NCBI GenBank assembly: GCA_008016945.1
Contig: SSGN01000159.1
Span: 1-8,052 of the forward strand
Reading direction: 5' to 3'
Source of the DNA: Flavobacteriales bacterium
GTDB lineage: Bacteria; Bacteroidota; Bacteroidia; Flavobacteriales; PHOS-HE28
Length of the DNA stretch: 8,052 nucleotides
The notes below the pieces were generated by a model. That model saw nothing but the letters and a program-made list of their open reading frames with translations. It searched no databases and was not told the origin of the DNA. This document shows, piece after piece, positions 6,715-8,052 of this stretch (the first letter of the stretch is position 1; each line of letters opens with the position of its first letter). Position numbers and translations under genes: made by a program.

Positions 6715-6739
6715 GGATCCGGCGCGCAACCCCGGATCT
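6715..6739 (+). other. Inverted repeat / potential 5'-leader hairpin before the aminotransferase gene
   Basis: GATCCGG (6716-6722) pairs with CCGGATC (6732-6738) around a nine-base loop, and a closing G.U pair (6715 with 6739) extends the stem to eight. It ends 15 bases before the ATG at 6755. It could affect translation initiation or be an operator-like dyad, or it may be chance in GC-rich DNA. Confidence 0.4.
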
Positions 6740-6754
6740 CCCCAAGCATCGATC

Positions 6755-7939
6755 ATGCGTATTTCCCCGACCGTTGCCGCCATCGCCGAACCGGCCACCC
6801 TGCTGATGGCCCGCCGGAGCCGCGAGCTGCGCGCACAAGGCCGCGACATCATCGACCTCAGCCTCGGCGAACCCGACCACGACCCACCGGCATTCGCCCT
6901 GGAGGCCGCCCACGAAGCCCTGCGCGGCCCCTGGCACAAGTACCCCCCGGTGAACGGCTACCTGGACCTGCGCCAAGCCATCGCCGCCAAATTCGAACGC
7001 GACAACGGCCTCTCCTACACGGCCGACCAGATCGTGGTGAGCACCGGTGCCAAGCAGGCCCTGATCAACGTGGTGATGAGCCTGGTAGGCCCCGGCGACG
7101 AGGTGGTGATCCCAGCACCCTACTGGGTGAGCTATTCCGAGCAGGTGCGCCTGTGCGGTGGCACCCCGGTGATCGTGCATTCGTCGCTGGAGGAGGAGTG
7201 GAAAGCCCCCATCGCGCGCATCGCCGCCGCCGTGAACGAGCGCACCCGGCTGATCATGTTCAGCTCGCCCTGCAACCCGAGCGGCAGCGTGCTCACCCAA
7301 CAGGAACTGGAGGAGCTCGCCGAGGTGGTTCGCCGCTACCCCGACCTCTACGTGATGGCCGACGAGATCTACGAGCACATCGTGTTCGAGGGCGAACACC
7401 GGAGCTTCGCGGCCCTGCCGGGCATGGCCGAACGCACCATCACCGTGAACGGCCTGAGCAAGGCCTTCGCCCTCACCGGATGGCGCCTGGGCTACATCGG
7501 TGCCCCCCTCTGGATCGCCCAGGCCGCCACCAAGGTGCAAGGCCAGTTCACCTCCGGCACCAACAGCATCGCCCAGCGCGTGGCCAAGGCTTGCGTGGAG
7601 GCCGACCCCGCCCTGCTCGCTCCGATGCGCACCGATTTCAAGCGCCGCCGCGACCTGGTGGTGGATGCCTTGAAAAGGATCGATGGCTGGCGTTGCAACG
7701 TTCCCCAAGGCGCCTTCTACCTGATGCCCGATGTGCGCTCCAGCATCGATGGCCGCACGATCAAGGGTTCGGTGGACCTGAGCCTGTACCTGTTGGACAC
7801 GGTGGGCGTGAGCCTGGTGGAAGGTGCCTCTTTCGGCGCCGAGGGCACCCTGCGCATCAGCTATGCCACCAGCGACGAGAAACTGACCGAAGCCATGGCC
7901 CGCGTGGCCCGTGGCATCGCCCAACTGAAAGCCGGATGA
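6755..7939 (+). CDS. Pyridoxal phosphate-dependent class I/II aminotransferase, aspartate aminotransferase type
   Basis: This encodes 394 residues, full length for the fold-type I aspartate aminotransferase branch (AspC/AspB, Thermus-like subgroup). It is a cytosolic enzyme expected to move the amino group between aspartate (or a similar amino acid) and 2-oxoglutarate. Key sites are present: STGAKQAL (96-103, PLP phosphate), W124 in APYWVSY (ring stacking), N174 in SPCNPSG, D203 and Y206 in MADEIYEH, the Schiff-base lysine K236 in NGLSKAFALTGWRLGY with R244, and the carboxylate-binding R367 in TLRISYA. The N terminus has the usual LSLGEPD block (35-41). The exact amino-acid specificity cannot be told from sequence alone. 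The ATG at 6755 fits family length. The stop overlaps the next start (ATGA at 7936-7939), so the two genes are probably translationally coupled. Confidence 0.95.
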   Translation: MRISPTVAAIAEPATLLMARRSRELRAQGRDIIDLSLGEPDHDPPAFALEAAHEALRGPWHKYPPVNGYLDLRQAIAAKFERDNGLSYTADQIVVSTGAKQALINVVMSLVGPGDEVVIPAPYWVSYSEQVRLCGGTPVIVHSSLEEEWKAPIARIAAAVNERTRLIMFSSPCNPSGSVLTQQELEELAEVVRRYPDLYVMADEIYEHIVFEGEHRSFAALPGMAERTITVNGLSKAFALTGWRLGYIGAPLWIAQAATKVQGQFTSGTNSIAQRVAKACVEADPALLAPMRTDFKRRRDLVVDALKRIDGWRCNVPQGAFYLMPDVRSSIDGRTIKGSVDLSLYLLDTVGVSLVEGASFGAEGTLRISYATSDEKLTEAMARVARGIAQLKAG

Positions 7940-8052
7940 ACCGGGACATCGACGACTTCTTGGACCACGCACGGAGCACCACCGTTCTGGTGGTGGGCGA
8001 TGTGATGCTGCATGCCTACCTCTGGGGCCGGGTGGACCGCATTTCGCCGGAG
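7936..8052 (+). CDS. rfaE1: PfkB-family carbohydrate kinase, probable D-glycero-beta-D-manno-heptose-7-phosphate kinase (3' partial)
   Basis: Only the first 39 residues are in the window. VLVVGDVMLHAYLWGRVDRISPE (17-39) closely follows the N-terminal signature of the RfaE1/HldA kinase domain (VLVVGD.MLD.Y..G...RISPE, usually followed by APVP). That enzyme phosphorylates heptose-7-phosphate at C1 on the route to ADP-heptose for the lipopolysaccharide inner core. The position normally Asp in GD.MLD reads His (H26). The start at 7936 overlaps the aminotransferase stop as ATGA. Another PfkB sugar kinase is possible but less likely given RISPE; whether a nucleotidyltransferase domain follows cannot be seen. 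Confidence 0.8.
   Translation, partial: MNRDIDDFLDHARSTTVLVVGDVMLHAYLWGRVDRISPE

Noticed and set aside
6475..6939. A 155-codon N-terminal extension of the minus-strand membrane protein
   Set aside because: The extension would run antisense through the aminotransferase start, has no family-like sequence, and would bury the N-terminal membrane segment that begins at the ATG at 6474.
6638..7972. A 444-codon open frame on the minus strand opposite the aminotransferase
   Set aside because: The sense frame carries every catalytic residue of a PLP aminotransferase; the antisense frame is a codon-bias shadow that also crosses the start of the next gene.
1..8052. CRISPR arrays, tRNA/rRNA genes, insertion sequences, integrases, attachment sites or defence-system genes
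   Set aside because: No regularly spaced long repeats, tRNA-like cloverleaf sequence, transposase/integrase motifs or flanking duplications were seen on reading both strands.

Overview
The window reads as a stretch of chromosome from a high-GC member of the Bacteroidota, most likely a Flavobacteriales-type lineage. The main reasons are a large surface protein ending in a type IX secretion (T9SS) sorting domain, a Bacteroidota-type promoter element (TAnnTTTG) in front of a gene, little use of Shine-Dalgarno sequences, and several proteins of Bacteroidota flavour. The lineage is an inference; the domain signals are read directly from the translation.

Layout. Positions 2-4171 (+) hold the 3' part of a very large secreted modular protein. 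It has four copies of a beta-rich repeat module, three CUB domains, one further beta domain, an FN3-like domain and a C-terminal T9SS signal. A clear hairpin terminator follows at 4193-4222. The gap 4172-4392 then contains a short 10-bp-phased repeat and a good TAnnTTTG promoter, which drives a two-gene unit on the + strand: a small, probably exported protein of unknown function (4393-4965) and, five bases later, meaB (4971-5966), the G3E-type GTPase that chaperones methylmalonyl-CoA mutase. On the - strand a membrane-anchored conserved Bacteroidota protein (5938-6474) converges on meaB and overlaps its last 29 bases. A 280-bp divergent intergenic region (6475-6754) separates it from a class I/II PLP-dependent aminotransferase of the aspartate aminotransferase type (6755-7939, +). 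That gene is ATGA-coupled to the start of a PfkB-family kinase resembling RfaE1/HldA, the heptose-7-phosphate kinase, which runs off the window at 8052.

How the genes work together. There is no single pathway here. The first gene is a surface or extracellular product. The meaB unit points to propionate/methylmalonyl-CoA metabolism, although no mutase gene is in the window. The last two genes form a translationally coupled pair joining amino-acid metabolism to (probable) LPS-core heptose synthesis. The region looks like ordinary housekeeping chromosome: I see no tRNA or rRNA, CRISPR array, transposase, integrase or attachment site. I did not find convincing evidence of a new multi-gene system. 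The observations most worth checking are the degenerate G4 (NKxD) motif in MeaB, the uncharacterised exported protein coupled to it, the three CUB domains that all keep a calcium-type acidic triad, and the phased repeat upstream of the promoter.
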